Shown here piece by piece: positions 23,701 through 31,578 of a stretch of DNA of 40,607 nt. The notes beneath the pieces are model-generated. The model saw only the letters and a program-made list of their open reading frames with translations, made no database searches and was not told the origin of the DNA. The position numbers and the translations under genes were made by a program. The stretch is from Woeseiaceae bacterium. GTDB lineage: Bacteria > Pseudomonadota > Gammaproteobacteria > Steroidobacterales > Woeseiaceae. The stretch covers positions 1-40,607 of the forward strand of contig JABDNG010000001.1 of the NCBI GenBank assembly GCA_013001045.1, given 5' to 3'. Numbering within the stretch: the first letter of the stretch is position 1; each line of letters opens with the position of its first letter.

Positions 23701-26457
23701 ATGATTTCCCTTCGACAGATCTGCATCGGCCGTTTCGTCCGTGTATTCATAGTTGCCATAGTCGCGATTGGCTATGCAGGTAGTGCCGCAGCGACCGGAA
23801 AGGCGCCGGTCAGCAATGACGACAGCGCGACGGTGCAGCGTGGCGGAACAGTTTCCGTTTTGGACAGTGGCGAAGCGAGCGTTCTCGCCAATGACTTTGA
23901 TCCCGAGGACGATTCCCTCACTGCCTTTCTTACGCGAAACCCGACGCGGGGCATACTGACTTTCAACAGAGATGGAACGTTCATTTATCGCCATGACGGC
24001 AGCTCCAATAACGATGACGAATTTCGGTATCGCGCATTCGATGGGCGACGCTTCTCGAAGGAGGCGAAGGTAAGAATTCTGATTACGTCAGGAGAACCCG
24101 TTGCGCCGGAGATTGTTGGACAAAGCGACGTGACCGTGCCCGAGGATGGGTCTGTGGAGATCGGGCTACAAGACCTCGAGGTTGTCGACCCCGACAACGA
24201 CTATCCGCAGGATTTCACGCTGGAGGTCAACGACGGAGATAATTACACGAGAATTGGCACGACGATTTCTCCGATCGCTGATTTTAACGGCCAGCTGACG
24301 GCAGCGGTTCGTGTAAACGATGGCACCAACTTCAGCAACTATTTCGATTTGCTCATCGTTGTAACACCGCAAAACGATGCACCGTTCGTCGTCAGTCCGG
24401 TACCGGATCAGGAAACGATCGAGGGTGATGAATTCATTTTGTCCCTCGCCGAGCATTTTGATGATATCGATGACGGAGACAGTCTCAGCTTCAGCGCTCA
24501 GGGTCTACCGTCGAGCGGCACTTTTGTACTGGACGCAGACTCAGGGCTTCTTCGCGGCACGGCGATTCGAGCCGACGCACAGGATGCGCCTTATGCGGTG
24601 CGCGTAACCGCCACGGACTCGGCCGGTGCCAGTGATGCCCTCACATTCGCGTTAATGATCTTCCCGAATAACAACGCCGATATCGCAATCTCCAGTCGTG
24701 TCACACAGAACCCGACTATGCTCGGAGAGCAGTCATCTTGGAGCATCGACATCGAGAACCGCGGACCTGCACAACTCGCCGAGGGCGAGCTGGTTGGTTC
24801 CTGGACAACCAGCGGTCCGATGATGTCGCTTGACGCACCCGCTGGCTGCACGATCGAATCCAATAATTCCTCGACGCCGGGATTGCGATGCCCTCTCACG
24901 CAATTGCCGGCCGGAACTTCTTTATCGTTCGATGTTCAGGGAATGCAGGATGGCGACGGTGACAATACGCTTATCGCTGCAGTAGTTGCCGACGATCCTG
25001 TCACTGACAACAACGTTACGATAGTCAGCTCACAGGTAACGATCGCGTTCAGTGAAGGTCCAACGCAAATATTGAATCAGGCAGGTGCGGATCTCGGGGC
25101 CGCCGACTTTAATTCCGATGGCCTGCTCGATCTTGTCGCGAGCGATAATCAGACAGTCATGTACTTGAATTCGGGCAATCGTTCGCTGCCGGCGACGGGA
25201 ACAACTATAGGCAGCGGTGGTTCGCAATTAGCGATCCTGGACTGGAATGGGGACGGTGAGCACGACGTGGCCGTGGCTGGACCATCGGCAAGTGCCGTGC
25301 AAGTCCACCTCGGTGATGGAACCGGTACGTTTGCAGATTCTATCCAGATCTCTACACAGGTTCAGGGCGAAATTAGCTCGCTGTCAGGACTCGATATTGA
25401 TGCTGATGGCACGTCCGAACTCGCAATAGCCGGTACATTCGGCGCGTTGATAGCTCGAAATCAGGTAACGGGACAGACGCGAATCGATCCCCTGCCTGGT
25501 GGCGCAATATTGGATATGGCCGTGATGGATCTTGACCAGGATGGCTTTCCGGATCTTGCAGCAGTCGCCGCCGATGACCGTGCGGTGCGGCTGCTTCGCA
25601 ACTCGGGGAACGGGACATTTGTCGTACAAGATTCAATTGGAGAGGGTTCCGTAGCCCGGGTGAGCGTGGCAGATCTCGACAATGACGGGTCGTCGGATTT
25701 GTTATTGGCAATCGATGGCGACGACCTAAGCGCACCGCACATCAAGTTGATGCTCAGACAATCGGACGGTACTTATATCGTTTCGAACACGCTGGGCGCC
25801 TCGACGGTCAGTGAACTGGTCACCGGAGACATCAACGGGGACGGTCGACTGGATATCATTGCGGTCAATGAATCCGGCGTACATCAAGTGTATGTCGCAA
25901 GTCCCGGCGCGCAATACAGGCTCGACGCCGAGCAGATAGTCAGCCCCAACATGCAGACGGGAATGATCGTCGACTTCAACGATGATGACTCGTTCGATCT
26001 GATTCTAGCTGGGGTCGTCGCCGGTACAGTGGAACTTCACGCCAACAACGGTATCGGCCGCATGGGGCTCGGCGACAGGACGGCTCCCGATATCACCCTG
26101 TTGGGTAACGCTGAAGTATCCGTGCCCTCAGGCACTCCTTTCGTCGATCCGGGTGCGACTGCGGTGGATGACATCGACGGCAATCTGACAGATGCGATTA
26201 CGACCTCCGGGAGCGTGAATACGAACCTCGTCGGCACCTATACAGTCACTTACTCCGTGTCGGATCGAGCCTCCAACACGAGCCAGGTAAGCCGCAAGGT
26301 ATCTGTTGGCGTAAATCAAGGCACCGGCGGCGGCGGCGGCGGTATGCTCTCGGCTTTCACCTTGATCCTGTTGCTGATGATCGCGTCAATATTCACGCGA
26401 TCCGGCAATAGTTTGCGTTGGCCCCCATTGCCGGGTCGGACCGATGTATCTGGCTGA
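23701..26457 (+). CDS. Large secreted repeat protein with FG-GAP/VCBS repeats and a GlyGly-CTERM-like tail
   Basis: 918 codons from the ATG at 23701, chosen because it gives a signal peptide ending at SAAA (residues about 1-31); the frame is open further upstream. In order: a cadherin-like/VCBS domain (about 38-130), a second and third Ig/cadherin-type domain (about 140-360), a DUF11-like domain (NADIAISSRVTQNPTMLGEQ, about 368-470), seven FG-GAP calcium-binding repeats with the D-x-N/D-x-D-G core (for example DFNSDGLLDL, DINGDGRLDI, about 485-800), a DUF5011-type domain (DRTAPDITLLGN, about 815-890) and a Gly-rich stretch plus membrane helix and basic tail. That tail resembles GlyGly-CTERM sorting signals. 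No clear ribosome site. The last eight codons come from the adjoining transposable element. Likely a surface adhesin or matrix protein. Confidence 0.82.
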   Translation: MISLRQICIGRFVRVFIVAIVAIGYAGSAAATGKAPVSNDDSATVQRGGTVSVLDSGEASVLANDFDPEDDSLTAFLTRNPTRGILTFNRDGTFIYRHDGSSNNDDEFRYRAFDGRRFSKEAKVRILITSGEPVAPEIVGQSDVTVPEDGSVEIGLQDLEVVDPDNDYPQDFTLEVNDGDNYTRIGTTISPIADFNGQLTAAVRVNDGTNFSNYFDLLIVVTPQNDAPFVVSPVPDQETIEGDEFILSLAEHFDDIDDGDSLSFSAQGLPSSGTFVLDADSGLLRGTAIRADAQDAPYAVRVTATDSAGASDALTFALMIFPNNNADIAISSRVTQNPTMLGEQSSWSIDIENRGPAQLAEGELVGSWTTSGPMMSLDAPAGCTIESNNSSTPGLRCPLTQLPAGTSLSFDVQGMQDGDGDNTLIAAVVADDPVTDNNVTIVSSQVTIAFSEGPTQILNQAGADLGAADFNSDGLLDLVASDNQTVMYLNSGNRSLPATGTTIGSGGSQLAILDWNGDGEHDVAVAGPSASAVQVHLGDGTGTFADSIQISTQVQGEISSLSGLDIDADGTSELAIAGTFGALIARNQVTGQTRIDPLPGGAILDMAVMDLDQDGFPDLAAVAADDRAVRLLRNSGNGTFVVQDSIGEGSVARVSVADLDNDGSSDLLLAIDGDDLSAPHIKLMLRQSDGTYIVSNTLGASTVSELVTGDINGDGRLDIIAVNESGVHQVYVASPGAQYRLDAEQIVSPNMQTGMIVDFNDDDSFDLILAGVVAGTVELHANNGIGRMGLGDRTAPDITLLGNAEVSVPSGTPFVDPGATAVDDIDGNLTDAITTSGSVNTNLVGTYTVTYSVSDRASNTSQVSRKVSVGVNQGTGGGGGGMLSAFTLILLLMIASIFTRSGNSLRWPPLPGRTDVSG

Positions 26458-27353
26458 TTTCGCTACATACGTGTATTGAAACATCGTATTTTAGACCGTT
26501 AATGTGGCCATTCCGACATCAAAAAGGCCACTTAGCGAAACTGCATGCCTCGTGCCCATCGAATCTTTTGTCAGGGTGTCGTTTGGCACATCACGCACAG
26601 GTGCCATCAGAAGTCCTTTTTGCTGAAGTTCGCAAGAGACAGAAAGCGGTGGCGTCACTGGTTATTCGTGGCGCAGCGGCGTTTTGATTTATCGGTGCTG
26701 AACTACATCGCGACATCCAATCATGTGCATTTGCTGATACTTGACCAGGGCAACGGTGAGATTCCGGCGGCGATGCAGCTCATTGCCGGCCGTATCGCCC
26801 AAGAGTTCAATCGACGCAAGCATCGACATGGGGCTTTTTGGGAAGATCGTTACCACGCCACGGCCGTGCAGACAGACCAACATCTCGCACAGTGCATGAC
26901 CTACATAGATCTCAACATGGTACGTGCGGCTGCTGTAACTGTTCCGGGTGAGTGGGATGTGAGTGGTTACTCTGAAATTCAGTGTCCATGGAAAAGAAAA
27001 GGAGTGATTGACTTTCCAACGCTGTGCCAACTATTGAATGCGCGGTCCATGCAGCACTTGGCGCAACAGCGAATGCAGTCTGTGCAAGCAGCCATGCGCT
27101 CCACACGGCGGGAGCCAGCCTGGACAGAGGCCGTTGCCGTGGGTGATGAGGCCTATCTCCGCGCATTGAAATCCGCCATTGGCGTGAGGGCCTTGCATCG
27201 TCGACTATCAAATCATGGTGAGCTGAAAATGCTGCAGGAGCCTGGCGGCTCTTATATCGCCGAAGCGACGGTGAAACCGTGAATTAAGGCTGCTATTACG
27301 GCCAATCAAGCGTAAAAAAGACTGTTAATCAGTAACTTGTAGTGGTCCGACCC
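26433..27353 (+). mobile_element. Full-length RAYT element, copy 2 (921 bp)
   Basis: Bounded by GGGTCGGACC (26433-26442) and GGTCCGACCC (27344-27353), a perfect 10-bp terminal inverted repeat. Each end is itself nearly palindromic (GGTC-x-GACC). Left interior has CTAC at 26463-26466 and a stem GTGGCC/GGCCAC (26504-26531); the right end has GTAG at 27339-27342. GTAG/CTAC tetranucleotides are the recognition hallmark of REP/RAYT systems (family knowledge). It encodes one intact transposase and is the likely source of the two shorter copies. Confidence 0.8.
26545..27282 (+). CDS. REP-associated tyrosine transposase (RAYT, Y1/IS200-like)
   Basis: A 245-residue Y1 HUH endonuclease. HUH motif His60-Val-His62 in ATSNHVHLLI, basic linker FNRRKHRHGAFWEDRYH (about 88-104), and the catalytic-tyrosine segment CMTYIDLNMVRA with Tyr120, matching the YIDLNPVRA signature of RAYTs. 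These enzymes nick and join single-stranded REP DNA and are usually single-copy domesticated genes; here the gene sits inside a unit with inverted ends that exists in three versions. A C-terminal region (about 173-245) of unknown function is the part retained in the deleted copies. All catalytic residues are present, so it is probably active. Confidence 0.92.
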   Translation: MPRAHRIFCQGVVWHITHRCHQKSFLLKFARDRKRWRHWLFVAQRRFDLSVLNYIATSNHVHLLILDQGNGEIPAAMQLIAGRIAQEFNRRKHRHGAFWEDRYHATAVQTDQHLAQCMTYIDLNMVRAAAVTVPGEWDVSGYSEIQCPWKRKGVIDFPTLCQLLNARSMQHLAQQRMQSVQAAMRSTRREPAWTEAVAVGDEAYLRALKSAIGVRALHRRLSNHGELKMLQEPGGSYIAEATVKP

Positions 27354-27436
27354 GCGGATTGCAAGGCTGTACGGCCAATCAAGCGTAAAAAAGACTGTTA
27401 ATCAGTGACTTGTAGTGGTCCGACCCGCGGATTGCG
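27286..27436 (+). repeat. Tandem duplication of the RAYT element right end
   Basis: The last about 75 bp of the element (27286-27362) are repeated at 27363-27436 with few changes, including the GTAG and a second GGTCCGACCC (27417-27426). Between 27421 and 27460 the short unit GCGGATTGC recurs several times, interleaved with CGACCC. This gives the full element two alternative right ends. Confidence 0.8.
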
Positions 27437-27507
27437 GATTGCGACCCGCGGATTGCGCGGTAAGGTATTCATTCAACAGGAATTTCATAACGTCAGGAGT
27501 CTTGTCA

Positions 27508-28350
27508 ATGTACATACCAAAGAAATGGGTGCGAGCCTCCGGAACCGGCCGGTTGCCTGACGGTCGTCAGTTCCCTACTTCCGCATGGGGCTGGGGAGAC
27601 GATGACCGTACAGCAAGTAGTAAAGCCAAAAAGCGCTTGCAGAATTTGCTCGATAGGCTGCGTCGCGGCGAACCATTTCCCGAAAAGTACACGTACGACG
27701 ATCGTCCGGTTCGAGAAGAGATTCTCGAGGTCATCGGAGCAAACGCAGACAAAGCGGACGCAGTAGTGACACGTAACCGTCATGGTGTGCAGGTGCTCAA
27801 TACGGCCCGACTGTTATTTCTGGATATCGACTTTCCGCCGTTTAGTGGGATTCAACGACTGCTGGCGAAGATTGGGTTGGGGCGCGACCGGTCTGAGGAG
27901 AGCGTGCTGACCCGGTTGAGAGAAACTCTGCAACAATACTCGCGGGCCACTTTCAGAATCTACCGTACTGCCGCGGGCCTGCGCGTGATGGCCATAGACC
28001 GTGACTTCAAACCTACCGGCTCGGAAGCGGCGGAGCTTATGAAAACAACAAACACCGACCCGCTTTTCATCAAGCTCTGTGCCGTTCAAGACAGCTTTCG
28101 GGCGCGACTTACACCAAAACCCTGGCGCTGTAATAGCTCATCTCCCCCGGTTGAGTATCCTCGTGGCAATGACGCTAGTCGGCGACAATTCGAGTCGTGG
28201 TTAGGCGACTACGAGAAAGCCTGCGACGGCTACGCAACCTGTAGCTACCTGGAAACCGTGGGTAACGGCAGACCTGCGGGTTTTGCCCGAGCTTCCATCG
28301 AGCTGCATGACCGCATGACACGATGCAATGACTCACTTCCGTTAGCGTAA
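27508..28350 (+). CDS. Unknown protein with an hDhD motif
   Basis: A 280-residue soluble protein. I start it at the ATG at 27508, preceded by AGGAG nine bases upstream; the longer frame runs into element DNA. Near residue 105 there is LLFLDIDFPPF, two acidic residues in an hDhD arrangement, and near residue 148 FRIYRTAAGLRVMAID. A similar spacing of hDhD and a later basic/aromatic strand occurs in archaeo-eukaryotic primase-type folds, but I cannot confirm that. Four cysteines are near the C-terminus. Neighbours (RAYT element, pilin) do not suggest a role. I do not assign a function. Confidence 0.6.
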   Translation: MYIPKKWVRASGTGRLPDGRQFPTSAWGWGDDDRTASSKAKKRLQNLLDRLRRGEPFPEKYTYDDRPVREEILEVIGANADKADAVVTRNRHGVQVLNTARLLFLDIDFPPFSGIQRLLAKIGLGRDRSEESVLTRLRETLQQYSRATFRIYRTAAGLRVMAIDRDFKPTGSEAAELMKTTNTDPLFIKLCAVQDSFRARLTPKPWRCNSSSPPVEYPRGNDASRRQFESWLGDYEKACDGYATCSYLETVGNGRPAGFARASIELHDRMTRCNDSLPLA

Positions 28351-28384
28351 ATAGGCGGTATTCTCAACCCAACGCTACCGTGAG

Positions 28385-28504
28385 TTACATGCCAAGAGCT
28401 ATTCCAAGGCCCATCACAAAACCGAATACCAGTCCTGCCATTGCCTGTGCGATATAGGCATACAACGCCCACTTAGCCACTGTTTTCGTCTTATCCAGTT
28501 TCAC
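28385..28504 (-). CDS. 39-codon small membrane protein downstream of the pilin gene
   Basis: A GTG start (28504-28502) with AGGA six bases upstream opens MKLDKTKTVAKWALYAYIAQ followed by AMAGLVFGFVMGLGIALGM and a TAA. It has a short positively charged N-terminus and one long hydrophobic segment rich in glycine and alanine that could span the membrane. It begins 19 bases after the pilin stop on the same strand, so it is probably co-transcribed. It may be a pilus-assembly accessory or simply an uncharacterised small protein. Composition, ribosome site and spacing are the support. Confidence 0.55.
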   Translation of the reverse strand: MKLDKTKTVAKWALYAYIAQAMAGLVFGFVMGLGIALGM

Positions 28505-28523
28505 TGCCAGTCCTGTGTCCTGT

Positions 28524-29345
28524 TCACTTGTAGCCAGCGTCCTTGCACTTCTTTTTGTCCGGTTTACCGTTGGGCTTTAGGAACGGGCATCCTTCATTGT
28601 TGTTGCCGGACGCGTCGCTGCCACCCATGCTTCCGGAGGATCCGCCTCCCGAAGAGCCTCCACTCGAGGTACCGCCGTCGGAAGAACTTCCGCCCGAGGA
28701 GCTGCCGTCCGAGGAACCGCCACCCGAGGATCCATCGCCGGAGGAACTGCCGCCCGAGGATCCGCTGTCAGATGAACTGCTTCCCGAGGAACCGCCGCCC
28801 GAGGAACCGCCGCCCGAGGATTCGCTGCTTGATGTTCCGTCAGCCGACGCGCCGCTACCCGCGGACTCGCTGCTGCTGCCACTCACGGACACGCCATTGG
28901 CACTGACATCGCCGATGTCGGCCATCGTTCCGTCGTTGCGGCACTCCGGAGGAACGTGCGTGGACTTGCCCGACACAAGCTGGCATTCCCAATTCAGGCT
29001 GGAGCCGCTGCCGGCACCGATGCTCGGTACGAGCTGCAGGAGCGGCTCTGTCGAGGCGCCGGTGTTGCGAGTCTGCAGCACGATCGATCCATTTTCGGCT
29101 ATCTGCAGGTTTGCGCAATAGCGCGTCTGCGAGAACTGGAAGTCGACGCCACGACCGAAAACCTGCGATTCCGTTACGACGACCTTCGGGACTGACGCGA
29201 GGCTAATGCACTCTGTGACTTTGGCCCGGACGCTGTAGCCGTGATACGACGGGATCGCCACGGCCGCCAGGATGGCTATTATGGCGACCACGATCAGGAT
29301 CTCGATCAGGTTGAAGCCTTCGGTCTTGCTGTGTTGCTGTTGCAT
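28524..29345 (-). CDS. Type IV pilin-like protein with a long Ser/Gly linker and cysteine-bounded tip
   Basis: A 273-residue prepilin. The leader ends at Gly10, and [19 protein letters not shown] (residues 10-28) gives the prepilin-peptidase site (G-F), Glu5 of the mature protein and the N-terminal assembly helix. Residues 45-136 form a short pilin head with four cysteines (about 46, 77, 121 and 135). Residues 154-248 are an almost pure Ser/Gly/Asp linker. The protein ends with [15 protein letters not shown], a short lysine-rich loop closed by two cysteines. Ordinary PilA proteins lack the linker and tip and are about 100 residues shorter. Secreted through the type IV pilus or a T2SS-like machine at the membrane; a minor pilin or adhesive tip is plausible. 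Confidence 0.88.
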   Translation of the reverse strand: MQQQHSKTEGFNLIEILIVVAIIAILAAVAIPSYHGYSVRAKVTECISLASVPKVVVTESQVFGRGVDFQFSQTRYCANLQIAENGSIVLQTRNTGASTEPLLQLVPSIGAGSGSSLNWECQLVSGKSTHVPPECRNDGTMADIGDVSANGVSVSGSSSESAGSGASADGTSSSESSGGGSSGGGSSGSSSSDSGSSGGSSSGDGSSGGGSSDGSSSGGSSSDGGTSSGGSSGGGSSGSMGGSDASGNNNEGCPFLKPNGKPDKKKCKDAGYK

Positions 29346-29718
29346 TGAAACTGCCTGATCGTTGAATAAAACACGCGATACTGCAGTCAGAGTACGAAAT
29401 ACGGGCTGTGGAGGACGTGCGACAGGTCACGAAATCAATCGTTCGACGAATCAAGGCCCGACGCCGCGATAGAATTTCCTATCCTTCGGCGCTCGAGGCG
29501 ACCGCTGCCGCAGCGCTTCATCATCAGCGACAGCCGCCGAGCCTCATCTACATGCAGCCGGACTCTCGCCTTCCAGATGAGGCGATCACGTTTCTGGGAG
29601 ACCGTCACTCCTTCCAAACCTATCGAAGTCCAGATCTTCAGCTTAGCTTCAGCATGCCTGCGGCTTAATCAACCGGCACAAACATCAAAGGCGTGTTATT
29701 CGCTATAAGGAGATAGCT
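29346..29718. other. Divergent intergenic region between pilin and barrel-protein genes
   Basis: 373 bases carrying the promoters of two divergent genes. No supported coding frame. It holds the GATAG dyad at 29468-29483 and, before the barrel gene, a strong ribosome site (TAAGGAG, 29706-29712). I looked for a sigma-54 promoter for the pilin gene, as is common for pilA, and found no good match. Confidence 0.45.
29468..29483 (+). promoter_or_regulatory. Second copy of the GATAG dyad/-10-like element
   Basis: GATAGAATTTCCTATC, a 5-bp inverted repeat identical in form to the site at 3945-3960 and matching it at 22 of 23 bases over 29465-29487. It lies about 235 bases before the barrel-protein start. 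The shared flank (CGC before, CTTC after) indicates a common regulatory element or a common promoter type, not chance. Confidence 0.4.
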
Positions 29719-30282
29719 ATGATTCATCACAAGCAACAAACGGTGCCGGGGTTAATTCTAACTACATTACTGTTATCGCCGCTCGCGCAGGCAGAGACCG
29801 GCCCTTATGTCGGCGCAAGCTTTGGCTCGTCACATTTTGACGAGGATTTCAGCGGCCTCAATGTTGACTCGGACACCAACGCTTTTCGCGTTATCGGCGG
29901 CTTTCAGCTCGGTGACTACTTCGGCATCGAGGCCGGCTACCACGATTTTGGTGACTTCTCAGAGAGCATCGATTTCGGCGGATTTTCGAGCGTCACGACA
30001 GTCTCCGCCGATGGCTGGACTCTCGGCGGAACGCTGGGTTTGCCGTTGAATAAGCAGTTCTCGCTGTACGGGCGCGCCGGCGTATTTTTCTGGGACGCCG
30101 ACGTAGACATTGACGGTTTTTCGATCGACATTCCGGCCGACGAAAACCCGTATTACGGCGGCGGCGCGAAAGTCGACGTCACCTCGAACCTTTCGCTGGT
30201 CGGTGACTGGACGCACTATGAACTCGACAACATCGACAGCGATGTAATCTCGCTTGGTTTCGAGTTTCGTTTCGGTCGGTAA
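29719..30282 (+). CDS. Outer-membrane beta-barrel protein (OmpA/opacity-type porin family)
   Basis: A 187-residue protein with a signal peptide (residues 1-25, cleavage AQA-ET) and alternating amphipathic strands: GPYVGASFGSSHFDED (about 28-43), AFRVIGGFQLGDYFGIEAGYHDFGDF (two strands) and a final VISLGFEFRFGR ending in aromatic-x-basic as small eight-strand barrels do. No peptidoglycan-binding OmpA C-terminal domain is present. Such proteins act as structural or lipid-contact barrels in the outer membrane. Strong ribosome site TAAGGAG six bases before the ATG. It ends 10 bases before the convergent DUF3014 gene. Confidence 0.82.
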   Translation: MIHHKQQTVPGLILTTLLLSPLAQAETGPYVGASFGSSHFDEDFSGLNVDSDTNAFRVIGGFQLGDYFGIEAGYHDFGDFSESIDFGGFSSVTTVSADGWTLGGTLGLPLNKQFSLYGRAGVFFWDADVDIDGFSIDIPADENPYYGGGAKVDVTSNLSLVGDWTHYELDNIDSDVISLGFEFRFGR

Positions 30283-30292
30283 GTATCTCGGC

Positions 30293-31099
30293 TCAGGATT
30301 GTGCGAGCTGCGCACGCAGCTCGCGCAGGCTTCCCTTTACGACCGCGGCATGTTCGCCGCCCATACGTAGTAACAGCTTTTGCCCGCTGGACAATGCTTG
30401 CAGCTCAGGGTCGGCGAACTCATACAGAACATGCGGCCGACGCAACGCGATTGGCATTGCTACATCCGGCGTTTCCAGCAGATGATCGATGACTTCCACG
30501 ACACGATCGTTAAAATATGCATCCGGGTAACCGAGGCGCTCATAAGATTGCTGCAGCAGCGGATAGAAACGCCGATAGGTATCGACGATGGCATCGATAT
30601 CGGCTGAAACAATCTGACTAACCAGCCGATCGTAACGTCCATAATTTTCCAGACTCATGTATACCAGCCCATTGTCGCCGGTCACATCCACGCGAAACGG
30701 CTCGCTCAGTCCTCCGACCGGACGGATTTTTTCAGCGAGATGATTACGTGGCAGATTGTCGATCGTAGCGACAAACCTGTCGATGATGGCGTCCCGCATA
30801 ATCAGCGGCTCGATGGCAGCACCGAAAACATCGACCAGCGCCAGCAGAAAATAGCCGTCACTGTCATCGAGTGGCGGCAGCGGCACAAGCTCGACCCGCT
30901 CGTCTGCCGGGGTGTCGTAAGGCACGACCGGATGTCTCGGGCCACTATCAACGCTCGTCTCGGCAGGCTCGGGCTGCGGCAGCGTCGCCGTTGGTTCCTC
31001 GGGCCCGGGCAGAAGTTCGTCGCGAAAGTACCAACCGGCACCTGCTATGACGAGTACCAGCAGGATCACCAGCATCAGTCTGAGATCGGGGTCTTCCAT
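30293..31099 (-). CDS. DUF3014 membrane-anchored protein
   Basis: A 268-residue protein with one N-terminal membrane helix (about residues 7-25), a proline-rich linker (about 30-75) and a soluble helical domain. The domain shows LPPLDDSDGYFLLALVDVFG near its start, FVATIDNLPRNHLAEKIRP, and YRRFYPLLQQSYERLGYPDAYFNDRV, the signature of DUF3014 (family knowledge: periplasmic, function unknown). It is likely anchored in the inner membrane facing the periplasm. It converges on the barrel-protein gene with only 10 bases between. Confidence 0.82.
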   Translation of the reverse strand: MEDPDLRLMLVILLVLVIAGAGWYFRDELLPGPEEPTATLPQPEPAETSVDSGPRHPVVPYDTPADERVELVPLPPLDDSDGYFLLALVDVFGAAIEPLIMRDAIIDRFVATIDNLPRNHLAEKIRPVGGLSEPFRVDVTGDNGLVYMSLENYGRYDRLVSQIVSADIDAIVDTYRRFYPLLQQSYERLGYPDAYFNDRVVEVIDHLLETPDVAMPIALRRPHVLYEFADPELQALSSGQKLLLRMGGEHAAVVKGSLRELRAQLAQS

Positions 31100-31202
31100 G
31101 CCCTCTACTGTAAACTATTTGCCGATTGACACTGAGCAACGCAATCGCAAGGATCGACATGAGGTCGATCTGAGTCTATCGAACGGCGGTAGAATTTTGT
31201 CC

Positions 31203-31544
31203 TCACTCGCCCAGCCTATAGACCCGCTTCAGGCGCTTCGTCTGAAACAACAGCGCCGATGCAAGCGCCGCTAACGCCACAGCCCCCAAAATCAGGACCA
31301 TCCTCGTAGCAGGCGCACTTTGCATCGCCCGTATCTGCACCAGCGTATAAATCGTCCATAGCCACTCGATCGTTCCCAACACGAGCGCAAACTGGACCAG
31401 CCTCGCCACCCAAGCGCGCCGCAGGAACAAAAGGCCGATTAGCACTGTGGCCGCGATAACGCCCAGTTCGTTGCCGTAGCGCAGAAAATGCGCACCGAGC
31501 GCGACAAGGCTGAACACAATAGGGATGTATAAGAGTGCCGTCAT
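31203..31544 (-). CDS. Small membrane protein of unknown function
   Basis: A 113-residue protein with about four membrane helices (MTALLYIPIVFSLVALG, then about residues 28-48, 55-74 and 82-102) and a basic C-terminus (KRLKRVYRLGE). I start it at the ATG at 31544; a longer frame to 31598 would overlap the divergent DsbA-like gene. The ribosome site is weak. Divergence from a thiol-disulfide protein might hint at a redox partner, but the protein lacks cysteine pairs, so it is not DsbB. Unassigned. Confidence 0.6.
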   Translation of the reverse strand: MTALLYIPIVFSLVALGAHFLRYGNELGVIAATVLIGLLFLRRAWVARLVQFALVLGTIEWLWTIYTLVQIRAMQSAPATRMVLILGAVALAALASALLFQTKRLKRVYRLGE

Positions 31545-31558
31545 TGTTGGATAATGAC
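31540..31558. promoter_or_regulatory. Operator-like dyad between divergent genes
   Basis: GTCATT (31540-31545) and AATGAC (31553-31558) form a perfect 6-bp inverted repeat with a 7-base centre. It covers the start codon of the minus-strand membrane protein and lies about 20 bases before the DsbA-like start, so one protein bound here could affect both genes. The dyad also includes ATAATG. Confidence 0.3.
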
Positions 31559-31578
31559 AGGAACACAGAGGAGTCACT

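Noticed and set aside
28630-28880. Possible CRISPR or minisatellite
   Set aside because: The repetition is codon-level Ser/Gly repetition in the pilin gene, without constant repeats and unique spacers.
28543-29121. A Pro/Glu-rich 192-codon frame on the plus strand
   Set aside because: It is the antisense image of the Ser/Gly linker of the pilin gene.
29346-29460. Sigma-54 promoter for the pilin gene
   Set aside because: Pilin genes are often RpoN-dependent, but no GG-N10-GC match with acceptable flanks was found upstream of the start.
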